Source: Valencia hispanica
Taxonomy: Eukaryota > Chordata > Actinopteri > Cyprinodontiformes > Valenciidae
Direction: 5' to 3'
Length of the DNA stretch: 64,000 nt
NCBI GenBank assembly: GCA_963556495.2
Contig: OY747721.1
Location: forward strand, 32,722,849-32,786,848
A model generated the notes under the pieces. The model ran no database searches. It saw nothing but the letters and a program-made list of their open reading frames with translations, and was not told where the DNA came from. Positions 12,114-22,915 of the stretch are shown one piece after another. Numbering within the stretch: position 1 is the stretch's first letter; every line of letters begins with the position of its first letter. The translations under genes were made by a program, and so were the position numbers.

Positions 12114-12411
12114 TCTTATGCAGACCTAAATCATGTGCTGCAGTTTAATGCTGCCTCATTCCCTCACTGTGACACACCTCACTCTATACGCTGGAATTCA
12201 AAATGTACCAATGGCATATCAGTGATTCCAACCTGTTTTGTGCATATCAAAAATAATAACACATAAAGGGGATCAAGCTATTGACAATTAAAATTGAACC
12301 GCATCATGTGCTGCATTTACACTACTATTCTGTGTTAGATACATTTTTAATTGTAGCATTGCACATTTAGAAGAAGTTCAAAGTGTATGAATACTTTTGA
12401 AAGACACTATA

Positions 12412-13285
12412 GGATGTTCATTAAAAATGTGTGGGTTAAAAAAAAAATTACAGTGTGGTCACCCTGTTTGTCTTTGAGGAATGTTACCCAGCATAGGATG
12501 TGGCAGCACTTCCTTTCTCTCTGTGGTTTTCCACACAGTTCCACTGATTAAATGTGGTCTGTGTCCCAATGCCACCTCCAAATACCAGAAACAAATATCT
12601 GCTGGCCCAAAGTTTCATAAGCAAAACAACCCTGGTCTCTCTGGAGAAGCAGCAGAGCTACCACTCGTCCCAGAGGCTCGTAAACAGCCTGATTCAGGCT
12701 GATATCGTCCTCAGAGGAGGTCAGAGGAGGAAACTGCTGCAACAAGCTGAATGACAAATGCCACAAGGCCTGGTGAAGACGAATATATGATCGCAGGGCA
12801 AAATCGCTTTGAAAATGGTCAGCTAGAGTAAGCTAGGCCATAGAAGGAAAGCACACTGGGTGAAATGTGACTTCAAAGTGGTGTTGCCTAATTTACTGCG
12901 TGCAGACAGACATGAAACAAAGGCTGATTTGAGGCTTCGCAAAAAAAATGTGACAGTTTTCTTTTACGCTGTCAAAATTAATTAAACTTCTCTTTTTCAA
13001 CCGTTTATGTAAATGTTTTGATCTACAAAGGGAACCCGGAGAAAGCCTGAGTGAGGAGTGCTGCGTGCTTTCCGCATAACGCAGCTTTTCACATTGCTCA
13101 ATTTACCCTCGTCTAAAGTTTTCCTCTGACAGGTATTTCATTCAGAGAAACCGGATTCATCTGGATCTGAATAAACAGAATGTCATTTACAAGCTAGGGA
13201 AAGCCTTCAGCACTCGGTTTCAACATATACTGTTGGTGTCAGACATTTTCATACACTAAACTCATTATGTGCATGAATATTAAAT
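12412..13285. other. No gene recognised
   Basis: Overlapping short frames on both strands around 12480-12770 are antiparallel shadows of each other and show no motif. Confidence 0.35.
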
Positions 13286-13289
13286 GAAT

Positions 13290-14420
13290 TTCAGGCTTCA
13301 GGCTCAATGATTTCTTTATCCAAAAGGCAAGGATCAAACAACAAACCACAAGAAAACTTTTCAAACCAGCCTTGCTCTAGGTGAAAAGGGAATTCCCAAC
13401 CAATTTAATAACTGGTTGTGCCAACAGCTGGCATCAAGCATTCTGACCCACTCCTCTTCGCAGGATTGTTTAAGTTCAGCCCCATTAGAGCAATTCTGAG
13501 CACTTTTTGAAGTTATGCCACATCATTTCAACCGGAAGTCCAGGATTTGATTAGGCCACTCCAAAACCTTCCTTTTGAATTCAATTTAATTAGTGCCTCA
13601 GAAAAAAAGAATTAAGTTAAATCTAAAATCAAGGTGTTGGGGGTGGGGGGTTAGTCAAATCCTGGACTTACATCCTTCCTCGTGTCCTTTAGATCATCGC
13701 CCTGCTGCATGACCTAAGAGTATTTGAATTTAAGGATGTTCCCTTCAGGATTTTCTACAAGAGAGCAGATCCCTCGTTCCAGTGAGTCAACCAGATCCTA
13801 GTTTAGCGAGGCAGCCCCAAACTATTACACAGCTACCACCATGTTTGAACGTCAGTATCATGTTACCTATTTGAAATGGGATGTTAGCTTTACACCACAT
13901 GCAACAGGACACACACCTTACGAAAACAGTTCCAATTCTCACTTTTGTCACATTAGTCCCCAAAAGTCCTGGGAATCATCCAAATGTTGTTGTTTTTTTA
14001 AAGACGTGAGTAAAGGGTGTCTTTTTAGCCACAGTGTTTTTTTTGCCTTGGAATCTACCCATGACTGTATCTACATATACACAGTCATGGATGTAGGTAC
14101 TGGTAGAGCTCATTTTAATTGGTCGGTGTTCTGGCACAGGGCCTCACTTTGAGCACGATCCACAAACTTTCAAAAGGTCCAGGTCAGAGGATTTGCTAGG
14201 TCATGTCAGAACCTTAACGCTTGCTTGCTTCCTTGCTTGCTTAGTTAATACTCAAGCCAGTTTGGATAGATGTTGCCTATCATTGTCCTGTTTGGGCCCT
14301 AACCAAGATTCAAACATTTAGTTATTGGTTTGGAGTAAAGTTAAAGAATGTAGAAGTTCTCTGTCTCAATTTGTTCACCCACTGCACTGCTCAGACCAAA
14401 GAACTGACTAAACACTGGAA
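13290..14420 (-). pseudogene. Heavily decayed Tc1-like transposon
   Basis: Read on the minus strand, segments align in order with the common teleost Tc1-like transposase: TTAGGCCACTCCAAAACCTTCC (13551), CAGGATTTTCTACAAGAGAGCA (13747), CACCATGTTTGA (13838), TCCCCAAAAGTCCTGGGAATCATC (13957) and CTTGGAATCTACCCATGA (14048), all as complement. No open frame survives. It is old, much more diverged than the element at 31687. The right part may contain a second fragment of the same family (14155-14400). Confidence 0.6.
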
Positions 14421-17396
14421 CACAATGTGCTTAACCCACTGCATGCTATAGTAGTTTTGCAACTGGTTTTGTCGGTTTTGGGTAAGGGGCAGCAATGTGA
14501 AGTCAGAAAACGTCTGAAATTTGAGATTAGTAACTATACTGGTCTCAGTTTTTTAAGAGAAGTCATTCGCCAAAACCAAGTCCCATTGCAATATTTCATT
14601 AAAACAAAGAAATTGTTTAAACTTAGCAACTTTAAAAGGGTGTAAAATACAAAACTACATTTCATCAGTATTACATTCTCTACTTCCATTCTTAACTCCA
14701 TGATGTTCCAACTGTTACCGTGTGCTAGCGTAGCTCTGGCATGTTTTCTCTTTGTTTTGAAACGACCCACTGATAATTCTGCTTGTTGTATATTTTCCCA
14801 AGGTTGCAGTTATTCATGGGCTGCCAAAACATTTTGAAGAAGTTGGTCTCCAGCTTCACAAACTTCTTTCTTTTGAACGTCACAACATTTAATGACGAGT
14901 GTTTCAGCTGCTCTCAACCTACACAAACAGCTGTCTGGACTCGACATGCAGAACAGGTCACACTGCATGGGCAAGCAGGATCTGGATGTCATGAAAACGG
15001 GTGAAAAATAAATAGAAAAAAAAAACTCTAATTAGTTCAATCAAAAAAAATAATGTGCTGTTTCAAAAGGCCTGTAAACAAATACAGGCTTTGATTTTGT
15101 TGTAACCGCATGACTTGTTCCAGATACAACAGACATAAAAACTCAATCAGCAGAATAACGGCAGGTATGGTTTAATCTTCTGATACCACTTTGAGGCGAT
15201 TCTTGGACCTATAGGTTGGGGTCCTTTTTAGCAGTGTTGGTGTTTCCCTGACCTGTGAACTTGAAATGTAGGTATCAGATTTCTCGACACAAACTGCACA
15301 GTGAACTTTCTGAAACTAAAAAACCCAACTTGGTCATCAACATGCGGGACCTCTGGATGTTTGAAGATAAACGCACGACACAAACTGAGCTTCGGAAAAA
15401 GCACTTCGTGGAAAAGTGAAGACGATTCCTCAACATCTGTAAATAACTCACAGCCAATTTACAGTGCACTCACCAGTCACACTTTTTCTTCCCCTCAAAG
15501 ACTTACATATACACACACTGAGTTTGTGTAAAGGTGGCTCGCTTCATCAGAGGAGTGTTACATTTCCAAACCTGAAATTGGCACATGAATGAGCTTCAAA
15601 ACAGGTGAATTAGAGCTCTCCTGATGCTTTTAACATGTCCTCTTCCCTCTATCTCTTCCCACCATAAACCCAAGGGCCTCTGTAAGCTCCCACTCTCTGT
15701 TTCTTTGTGAGATGAAAAGACGAAAGCAACAAGGAAGGGGGGGGGGGGGGGGACATGAAAGCTATCCCTATCGGACCAGAGGAGGGGGAAGCCTCAGTGT
15801 AACGGGTGTGCGTCACAGGCGTTTGTGCTCTGGTGACGCTCTTCTATTCCCGTGGAAAAGAGAGATCTGTTTTGTTCACGTCTTCACAAATGCTGAGAAC
15901 GTATATGGGCTCGGCCTCGCTGCGCTCAGTGGGGGGAGAAAAGCGCACTACGTAGGGAGAAAAACCATAAAGGGGTTGTGGATGGGAGGGAACGTGGCAA
16001 ATGAGAACATAAATCATCTAAATGAGACACAAGAGTCAGTAAGCAGGAATATGCATTGGATTTTACCATCAGCAACTTAGAACAGCCACCAGCTAGGGAG
16101 CTGCTGTTTTATATTGTAGGTTAATACCCACAGGCTTGGTACAGGTATCACTGTTCGACACGGTTTAAAAAGGTATGGTTTTAACACAAAAGCATGCTGC
16201 TCCTGCAGTTCTTCTGCAGGAGCAGCATGATTAGGGACCAAATGGGGGAGAAATTAGAAATGTGAAATATCAGCACCAGCTAAAAAAAATATAACTTATC
16301 TGTTAGTAGCCCCTTGAAGAGTGTTCCTTTGCACTTAATCATACGCAATCAATGGGAGCTATGCTTAATCCTGAGAATGTAGAGTCTAGATTACATGTTT
16401 TGTACAGAACTCTCCCCTGCAGTTTATCCTGCACCTGAATCTCAGATGAGATTGCATTTTGATTGACTAAAGAGGGGGCAGAAGGACACTCTGAGCAAGC
16501 ACTTTTCAAGATCCGCCTCTGCTCCTGATAATGAGTTATCAGAAATATTGCTGGAGTGACAGCAGCACTCAGCTTTATGTAGCATAGAGTACAATGCCCC
16601 TCCCCCCCTACTTGCTGCTGTGCATAGCCGGCCAGCTGACTGACAGAAGGTCAGGGCAGTTTTCCCTCACTTTCAACAAAGGCAAATGTGGTTGTTTGGA
16701 AACATTTGCAAAAAGCAAGGACATTTAATAAATGTTCCCTTTCCAGAAACCCGAGAAGTTGTCTGCGTCCATGTTTGATGCTAACTTTTATTTGTCTTGG
16801 AAGTTCAAAGCTCGAAGCTGGGAACGACGTCTTTTCTGAGTTGGTGGTGTTCTGGTTGCAATTAGAAAATGCATTGTTGTGGTGGCTAACTATTGTTAGC
16901 ATTACAAGCCAATAATACTGTCTTTCTCTTTATTTTATGCGTTAAGACACAAAATGAACATGTCCGCATATATTTTACCCCACTATTTGTGCCAGCGCTT
17001 TAAACGAGATAAATCATTATGAGTGTGAATAAACAGACATGTTCACCACATTTTATATGAGTGTGACAAGTGTTCTCCAACTTTCAAGAGATTATATTTG
17101 GTGTAACACTTGGCTTTACTTCTGACGGAAACTCCTAGCCACCCCAACACACGTTTGTTTTTTCATTTAATTGTTACTATGTAACACATTATGTGTGGGA
17201 AAAGTTTGAAAATGGTTGATTAGGGGCTAGTTTTTCCATTTTAACAGGTTTGTAGACTTTTGAGGGTCACCAAATGTGTCATGTACAGTTGCAGGGGCCC
17301 TCGTGGCATTAGGTCACAGCAGGAAGCTGTTTTCAGTTAGGCTGCTCCAAAAACTCCCTATCCACAGTGCCTAGAATATGAAACTCATAGAGAAGG
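14421..17396. other. No gene recognised; poly-G run and a perfect hairpin
   Basis: No frame with a recognisable domain. Notable simple features are a G run at about 15738-15752 and a perfect 16-bp inverted repeat with a 5-nt loop at 16193-16229. Frames near 15700-16080 are arginine- and glycine-rich because of the G run and are not credible genes. Confidence 0.4.
16193..16229. other. Perfect 16-bp hairpin, 5-nt loop
   Basis: CATGCTGCTCCTGCAG is followed by TTCTT and then its exact complement. The stem does not extend beyond 16 bp, so it is too short for a typical pre-miRNA; function unknown. Confidence 0.6.
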
Positions 17397-17400
17397 CATG

Positions 17401-17974
17401 TGTTGGCTTCTTATCATAATGTGCTCTGGAACTCACTTTTTTTTACTCAGAGAGGTGGGGGCGCCGAACTCCAAAACCCCAGCGGGAACTGTTTCAAAAT
17501 AAGACCCAGAACTGAGAGACAGAGAGTAAAACAACACACACAAACAGATATCTGTTTCAGAAAGGACGCACCTGCAGATGGGAGCCAGAACAGATCTGAC
17601 TCGCTTCTCTACAAGGGTGTACCATTTTTATTTCAGAAGAACAAAGAACATATCACATGACTCCTCTCTCCTCCTTCTACATCTTGACAGGTCATTTATT
17701 TTCTCCAGGTCTCCTGACCGTACCATGAGTACCATGAACTCGGGTTGTAACATGAACTAGAGTTATAACTGATCCTCCCTGCTTTCAGTTCATATGTTTA
17801 CTCAAGAGTTTGTTTACTTAAAACCTTAAACCCTATAAAATACTGGTAAAAGAGTCATGTTTTACTACCCTGAATAATATAAACAGGCCTATTACTTCTA
17901 AAGCTTAAAAAAGATATAATTAAAACATATGTACTGCATAATAAAAAATAGCCCCAAAAAAGTAGAATACAACA
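17401..17974 (-). repeat. 3' LTR of the endogenous retrovirus
   Basis: 574-bp repeat with TG...CA ends. It is the 3' LTR because the polypurine tract adjoins its inner edge. On the minus strand it contains AATAAA-type signals near 17625-17635 and 17692-17700. It differs from the 5' LTR at about four positions (for example near 17404, 17801 and 17825-17832). Confidence 0.92.
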
Positions 17975-17990
17975 AATCCCTCTTTCAATC
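17975..17990 (-). other. Polypurine tract
   Basis: Directly inside the 3' LTR the minus strand reads TTGAAAGAGGGATT and then the LTR's TGTTG. Polypurine tracts prime plus-strand DNA synthesis in retroviruses. Confidence 0.7.
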
Positions 17991-17996
17991 TATTTT

Positions 17997-18260
17997 TCAA
18001 ATAGATTGATCACTCCTCTGTACTTCTCCTTCAGGCTCCATGTGAGGGAGTAACAGATATTGACCTTGCATATTATCACCAACAGCTTTTTCAATACACT
18101 TTGTGAGCAATGAACGTATACAAGGAATACAGCAACATCCACATAACACCATAGTTGACACAAATACTGCTAAAGAAACCATTATAGACATTGCCAGAGT
18201 CTTCCATTTACCAAACATATTATTTAACAAATCGTCCCTCTTTCTAACATGATTATTCAA
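17997..18260 (-). pseudogene. env: env remnant: transmembrane subunit C-terminus
   Basis: An open stretch of about 88 codons with no proper ATG at its start (the first codon of the open block is TTG). It encodes a heptad-like segment, a long hydrophobic span (about residues 22-45, SIMVSLAVFVSTMVLCG) and then CCCIPCIRSLL, a cysteine-rich juxtamembrane motif characteristic of class I-type Env transmembrane subunits, with a short acidic cytoplasmic tail. The surface subunit, cleavage site and fusion peptide are not present upstream; an A-run at about 18278-18290 (minus strand) marks where similarity stops. This is the tail of env left after an internal deletion. Confidence 0.75.
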
Positions 18261-19240
18261 AGTGAGAAGAGTGTCTGTTTTTTTTTTTATCTTTACCTTT
18301 AAGCAATATTTTTTTCTAATTTATTATTATTGTTTTTTATGTTTTAACCTAATTCTCAATATTCTTTTAGTAAAAAGCAAACTCTAGCAATTGTCACCAA
18401 CCCCAAAAACATCCTACAAAAACCACATCATAATGAAAAAAGAATAAGTAAAACAAAAATTAGTAGTCAGTCAACCTGATTATACTTTAAACACTCCTTA
18501 AAATGTTTTATCTTATTACTAAAAAGTTTTATAAAACCGTAAAAACTGGATATTAAGAAAAAATCCTACAAATCGACTACTTAAAAATTCTTTGACACCC
18601 TCTTAGGCAGTGTCTAGCAGTCTGCACCTGTAAATAAAAATTGGTTAAACAACCTGTAAAATACAAGAAAAATGATTAGTAAGTGTTCAGTCTTTATTAT
18701 TTTGTTCTCTAGTCTTCGCTCTTGTTTATTTCTCTGGCAGCAGGTGGCTACCAGAGTGATGAAATGATTCAGTACAGTGGACTCTTTATTTTTCCCAAAG
18801 TTACTGTCTTTTATGCAGATCGCCCTCACTGAAATGACAGTTACTTCATTAACTGAACATTTCCCCCAATAAACACAAATGCACAGACAGGCCCCGCCTC
18901 CAATAGCTTCCCCCACCGATTGTGAGGTGGTCAAAACCTGCTGTGAAATGTGTTTGATTTCTTGCGATCTTTTCTCTTCGGTACAATCCCTCTTCGAGAA
19001 AAGCAAGTCCAAATTGTTTATCTCGCCCAATTTTTTGCACATATAGATTACACTGGATGATTACAGCAACTTCAACCAATCTTCTGGGTGGGTCAGGCCC
19101 CGCCTCCTGGCTTCGGCAGTCGACACCGCCTAGTCAGAACCGACACCACCCGCTGCAAAGAGATTCTCCCAGGTCAGCAGAGAGCTGCTGCAGCGTGAGG
19201 GACAGGAGGGGGGTCGGGAGGAAGGAGGAGACCAGGCCCT
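18261..19240 (-). other. Retroviral interior without intact gene (deleted pol/env junction)
   Basis: Only frames up to 142 codons on the minus strand (18614-19042), with no motif I can assign; the shorter one at 18849-19079 has an LYVQKIGRD-type segment that might be decayed env. This interval replaces the integrase C-terminus and most of env, so about 1.5-2 kb of the original virus is missing or rearranged here. Confidence 0.5.
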
Positions 19241-22200
19241 TCAGATGCTGATGATCACTGCGAGGGTCCGGGTCAGGGTGCGATGAAACCTGTGGTTCTC
19301 TGCCAGCTGTAACTTTAAAGTTGAATTAGAACGCTCGATGACGCCCTGAGATTGCGGATGGTAAACAGTGCCGAACTTGTGGGTTATTCCCATCTGTTCC
19401 TCAACCTGTCGGAGATGTTTATTTTTAAAATGTGTGCCATTGTCAGACCTGATCCTAGTCGGAAAGCCATGGCACGGAATCCAGTGGTTAATCAAAGATT
19501 TCACCACTGTCTGAGCATCCTCCCGTCTTGCAGGAAAAGCTGAAACCCACGAGGTCAGTGGATCAATCATCACTAACAGGTAACGGAAACCTCTAACAGG
19601 GGTCACCATATCTGTATAGTCGATAACGACCTCCTCGCCAGGCCTGCACAAGTCCTGGAAGGCGCCCATTTCTGGCTTGATAGTAGGCTTAGGATTAAAT
19701 TGACCACACACCACACATTCACTCAAAAAACGCTTAATTAAATGTGGCAGGAAGGGATGCCACCAAAAACAAAGATTACGTTTCATCTGAGTGTATGACA
19801 CATGTGCCGCACCATAAGCCTCCTGAAAAAGGGTGGGTTTTAACGCGGCAGGTAAAACCAAACGGCCATCAGGCCCACGCCAAAAGCCATCAGAAAAAAT
19901 CGCACCTCTATCCTTCCACACAGTTATCTCCTGCGACGCAGCAGCCTGCTGTGCCAACTTTACTTCCTCAGCAAAACTGTCTGACATTTCCTGTGCTGAC
20001 GTGACAATCAGCTGCGTGTGGACATGTGACAGGTAACCTGCTGCTCCTTTCGCCGCCAAGTCTGCTGCCCTATTTCCCCACGCGTCAACAGTGTCAGCCT
20101 TGCTGTGACCCTTACACTTAAGAACAGCGAGGTTAGCTGGTAACTGTACAACATCCAAAAGCTCCATAATATCTGCATGATGGTGTACAGGTTTACCAGT
20201 AGCAGTAACAAAACCTGCTCTCTTCCACTGTGGTAATTCATAATGTATAACAGAAAACCCGTAGTTCGAATCAGTGTAAATCGTGACGTCTTTATCTCTT
20301 CCCCGTTTGCATGCTTCAATAAGAGCCCTTATCTCAGCACGCTGTGCGCTCTGCTTGCCGTCCAGCTTCCCTGAAACGACAGTCTGTAGTGAATCTCCAT
20401 TTTGCTCAACAACTGCAAAACCTGATCTCAACTGGCCCTGTCCATCTCTAAAACAACAACCATCTGTATAGAGCACAAAACCTGTAGGTAAGGGATCAGA
20501 CCGTAAATCAGGACGTATTTTTTGAGCAACAGAATTCAGCCTGACACAGTCATGCTGCTCCCCAGAGGCGGTGATTTGGTCAGCCATGTTTATTCCTTCA
20601 TGCGTAAAAATAATGTTTGGTGCCTCCAAAACTCTGCTAATCCGCTGCTGACGCAAAGTAGAAAGAGTAAACGTCTCAGAATTAACCAATGCCATGACTC
20701 CATGAGATGTCAAAATATGAAGTGGATAACCCCTGACAATGTGTAAAGTTTTTTCCACTAGGTGTGCAATTCCTGCTGCATGTCTCGTGCAAGGCGGCTG
20801 TCTCATTTCAATAGCTTGCAGCTTTATGCTAAGATACATAAGAATGTATCTCTGACCATCTTTTTTCTGAAACAAAATCCCATTAACCACCCCATCTGTT
20901 TCTGATGTGTTAAGAAAAAATGGACATGTATAGTCAGGAGTGGCTAAATCAGCTGCTCGTGCTAGAGCCTGTTTCAACTTAATAAATGCCTCCTCAGCTG
21001 GTATGTCCCATTCTAATTTAGCATGCAGATTTTTCATACCATGAGCATTTACAAGAGCCCTGAGTGGTGTGGTAAGGTTTGTGTAATTAGGCACATAATG
21101 TCTGGAAAAATTTGTCAGTCCCAGAAATGACAGCATTGATTTAACAGTGAGAGGTTTAGAATGGGCCAAAATAGCATTCTTGTGGGTGTCCGTCAGTCCA
21201 GCCCCTTGAGCGGTCACCCTTCGCCCCAGGAACTGGACTTCCTGCCTGACCAACTGAAGCTTATCGCGGGAGACTTTGAATCCCTCTTTTCCCAAATGTT
21301 GCAACACAACTAGAGTAGCTTCTATGCACGTTTCAACAGTAGGAGATGCTAAAAGTAAATCGTCCACATATTGGGTCAGTACACAGCCTGGAGGGAGCTG
21401 TACAGTGCTTAATGACTGCTTCAACACCTGATTAAAAATACCTGGAGATAAAGCAAAACCCTGCGGAAGCCTACTATAACGTAGCTTCCTGCCCCTGAAT
21501 GTAAATGAAAAAATATCCCTGACAGAAGGATGGAGCGGCAAACAGAAAAATGCATTAGCCAAATCTATGCAGGTAAACCATTTTAAATCAGGAGTCAGTG
21601 ATGCCAGAGCTGTATACGGATTCGGTGTAGAAATGGGAGGGGTTCTAAGGGCCTCATTAATAGCACGCAAATCATGTGCCATTCTGTATTTACCAGTACC
21701 TTGTTTTTCCACAGGAAGAATAGGGGTGTTATATGAAGAGTTTGATGGTTCTAAAACTCCAACTTCAAGTAAGCCTGCAATAGTGTCTGCAATACCTTCC
21801 TCAGCCTGAGGTTTATGTGGATACTGCGAACGCCAGATTGGATCAGAATGTTTCATCTCAAATGTGATGGGTGTGGTTTGCACTAGACCGACATCAGTGG
21901 GACCATCTGACCACAAAGAGTCAGGCACGACCTTTAAGGCCTCCACTGCATCAGGATGATCTGTTTTTTCTCTGCCATGATTTCTAGAAAGCTGCAAATG
22001 TTCCAGAATGGTAGTATCAGAGAGCTGCGTGTCTATTTTGTACATCTGAGTAGAAGGAGAAAAAGAGACTGAAGGTATCTGGGTAGGAACCCAATCCTTT
22101 AATTCAACTCCCCTCTTAACCATTCCCCCCAAATCTTTAGCTTGATGTTTCGGATGCAACAAAAGCGATATGTGTGGAAGCGCTTCAGCTTCCATCATAT

Positions 22201-22915
22201 ACCATTTATGCTGCTCTGAAGTCAGATCAGCATACAGTGCAACACCCTCCTTCCCCACAAAGCATGGACCCGAAGCCACAGACCAACTCTGGCCTTCAAG
22301 TTCTGTTTCAAATTGTTCCTGATATAAAGTAGGATCGCTTCTCTCATAGAGGAAGGTCACATGGAACGGGTCAGGCGGTGGAACAAAAGGCTGGAGTTCA
22401 AGCAGCCAAGGCTTCCAGCATCTCAGAAATTCAGCCGCAGAAGATTCATGTGCAGACATCGTAGTCAATCTGGCCCAGAAAATATCAGCCACTTGTGAAG
22501 TGTCATCCTTCAGCAAAAATTGACCACTCATGGTATCACAGCAATGTGTATGTCCATTCGGAAAAGTCACCATAAGTCCATCAGGGGTACATAGGATCGA
22601 AGCACCCAGTTTGATAAGCAGATCTCTGCCTAACAAGTTGACAGGCGTGGTTTGAGCAATGACAAAAGGATGTGATAGTCTTTGATCTCCCACTGAAACA
22701 GGCAATGGTTGAGTGATAGGGAGAATCATTGGAGCCCCAGAGATTCCAATCACAGACACTGTGTTCCCAGAAAAATTGACGTCTGGTAAAACTCTGTCCA
22801 ACGTGCTGAAAGTAGCACCAGTGTCGACAAGGAATGGCAATGAATGTCCATGTACGTCTATTGTGAGCATCGGATCCCCCTTTGTCCTGCTCACTAAGGT
22901 ACTCTGTGGGCATTG
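19241..22915 (-). CDS. pol: Retroviral Pol: protease, RT, RNase H, integrase (C-terminally truncated)
   Basis: The frame is open from just after the gag TGA at 22916-22918; the first in-frame GTG is at 22894 and residue numbers count from it. Domains in order: aspartic protease with D24-T-G (about 10-105); reverse transcriptase with D444 in CIDLANAFF and YVDD at 509-512; RNase H with D811, E854 and D875; integrase with zinc-binding region 1027-1063 (C1060, C1063, H1031, but the expected first His is Tyr 1027) and catalytic D1092, D1151 and E1187, 35 residues between the last two. The protein stops at 1217, soon after the catalytic Glu, so the integrase C-terminal domain is lost. Being in the same frame as gag, it would be made by stop-codon readthrough. 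Long and otherwise intact, which fits recent insertion. Confidence 0.93.
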   Translation of the reverse strand, partial: QCPQSTLVSRTKGDPMLTIDVHGHSLPFLVDTGATFSTLDRVLPDVNFSGNTVSVIGISGAPMILPITQPLPVSVGDQRLSHPFVIAQTTPVNLLGRDLLIKLGASILCTPDGLMVTFPNGHTHCCDTMSGQFLLKDDTSQVADIFWARLTTMSAHESSAAEFLRCWKPWLLELQPFVPPPDPFHVTFLYERSDPTLYQEQFETELEGQSWSVASGPCFVGKEGVALYADLTSEQHKWYMMEAEALPHISLLLHPKHQAKDLGGMVKRGVELKDWVPTQIPSVSFSPSTQMYKIDTQLSDTTILEHLQLSRNHGREKTDHPDAVEALKVVPDSLWSDGPTDVGLVQTTPITFEMKHSDPIWRSQYPHKPQAEEGIADTIAGLLEVGVLEPSNSSYNTPILPVEKQGTGKYRMAHDLRAINEALRTPPISTPNPYTALASLTPDLKWFTCIDLANAFFCLPLHPSVRDIFSFTFRGRKLRYSRLPQGFALSPGIFNQVLKQSLSTVQLPPGCVLTQYVDDLLLASPTVETCIEATLVVLQHLGKEGFKVSRDKLQLVRQEVQFLGRRVTAQGAGLTDTHKNAILAHSKPLTVKSMLSFLGLTNFSRHYVPNYTNLTTPLRALVNAHGMKNLHAKLEWDIPAEEAFIKLKQALARAADLATPDYTCPFFLNTSETDGVVNGILFQKKDGQRYILMYLSIKLQAIEMRQPPCTRHAAGIAHLVEKTLHIVRGYPLHILTSHGVMALVNSETFTLSTLRQQRISRVLEAPNIIFTHEGINMADQITASGEQHDCVRLNSVAQKIRPDLRSDPLPTGFVLYTDGCCFRDGQGQLRSGFAVVEQNGDSLQTVVSGKLDGKQSAQRAEIRALIEACKRGRDKDVTIYTDSNYGFSVIHYELPQWKRAGFVTATGKPVHHHADIMELLDVVQLPANLAVLKCKGHSKADTVDAWGNRAADLAAKGAAGYLSHVHTQLIVTSAQEMSDSFAEEVKLAQQAAASQEITVWKDRGAIFSDGFWRGPDGRLVLPAALKPTLFQEAYGAAHVSYTQMKRNLCFWWHPFLPHLIKRFLSECVVCGQFNPKPTIKPEMGAFQDLCRPGEEVVIDYTDMVTPVRGFRYLLVMIDPLTSWVSAFPARREDAQTVVKSLINHWIPCHGFPTRIRSDNGTHFKNKHLRQVEEQMGITHKFGTVYHPQSQGVIERSNSTLKLQLAENHRFHRTLTRTLAVIISI

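Larger units (their letters stand above)
9735..12411 (-). mobile_element. Relic Tc1-like element carrying nested LINE and SINE insertions
   Basis: The left end (CAGTGACTTGCCAAAAAG at 9737, then CCCATTTTGTCACATCACAACC) and the right end (AAAGTGTATGAATACTTTTGAAAG at about 12380-12403) resemble the two inverted ends of one Tc1-like family. A piece of the transposase end (CACAGACCCTTTCCATCCAAACTGACTGAG) is visible at about 11627-11657. Between the ends lie a LINE fragment (9925-11170), a second LINE fragment (11235-11600) and a SINE (11848-12113), explaining the 2.7-kb length. Boundaries are approximate. Confidence 0.5.

Noticed and set aside
15712..16080. 122-codon plus-strand frame with poly-Gly
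   Set aside because: Created by a poly-G run; no motif, no conservation evidence.
18849..19079. Minus-strand 76-codon frame as an accessory retroviral gene
   Set aside because: No recognisable motif and it lies in a deletion scar; could be decayed env.
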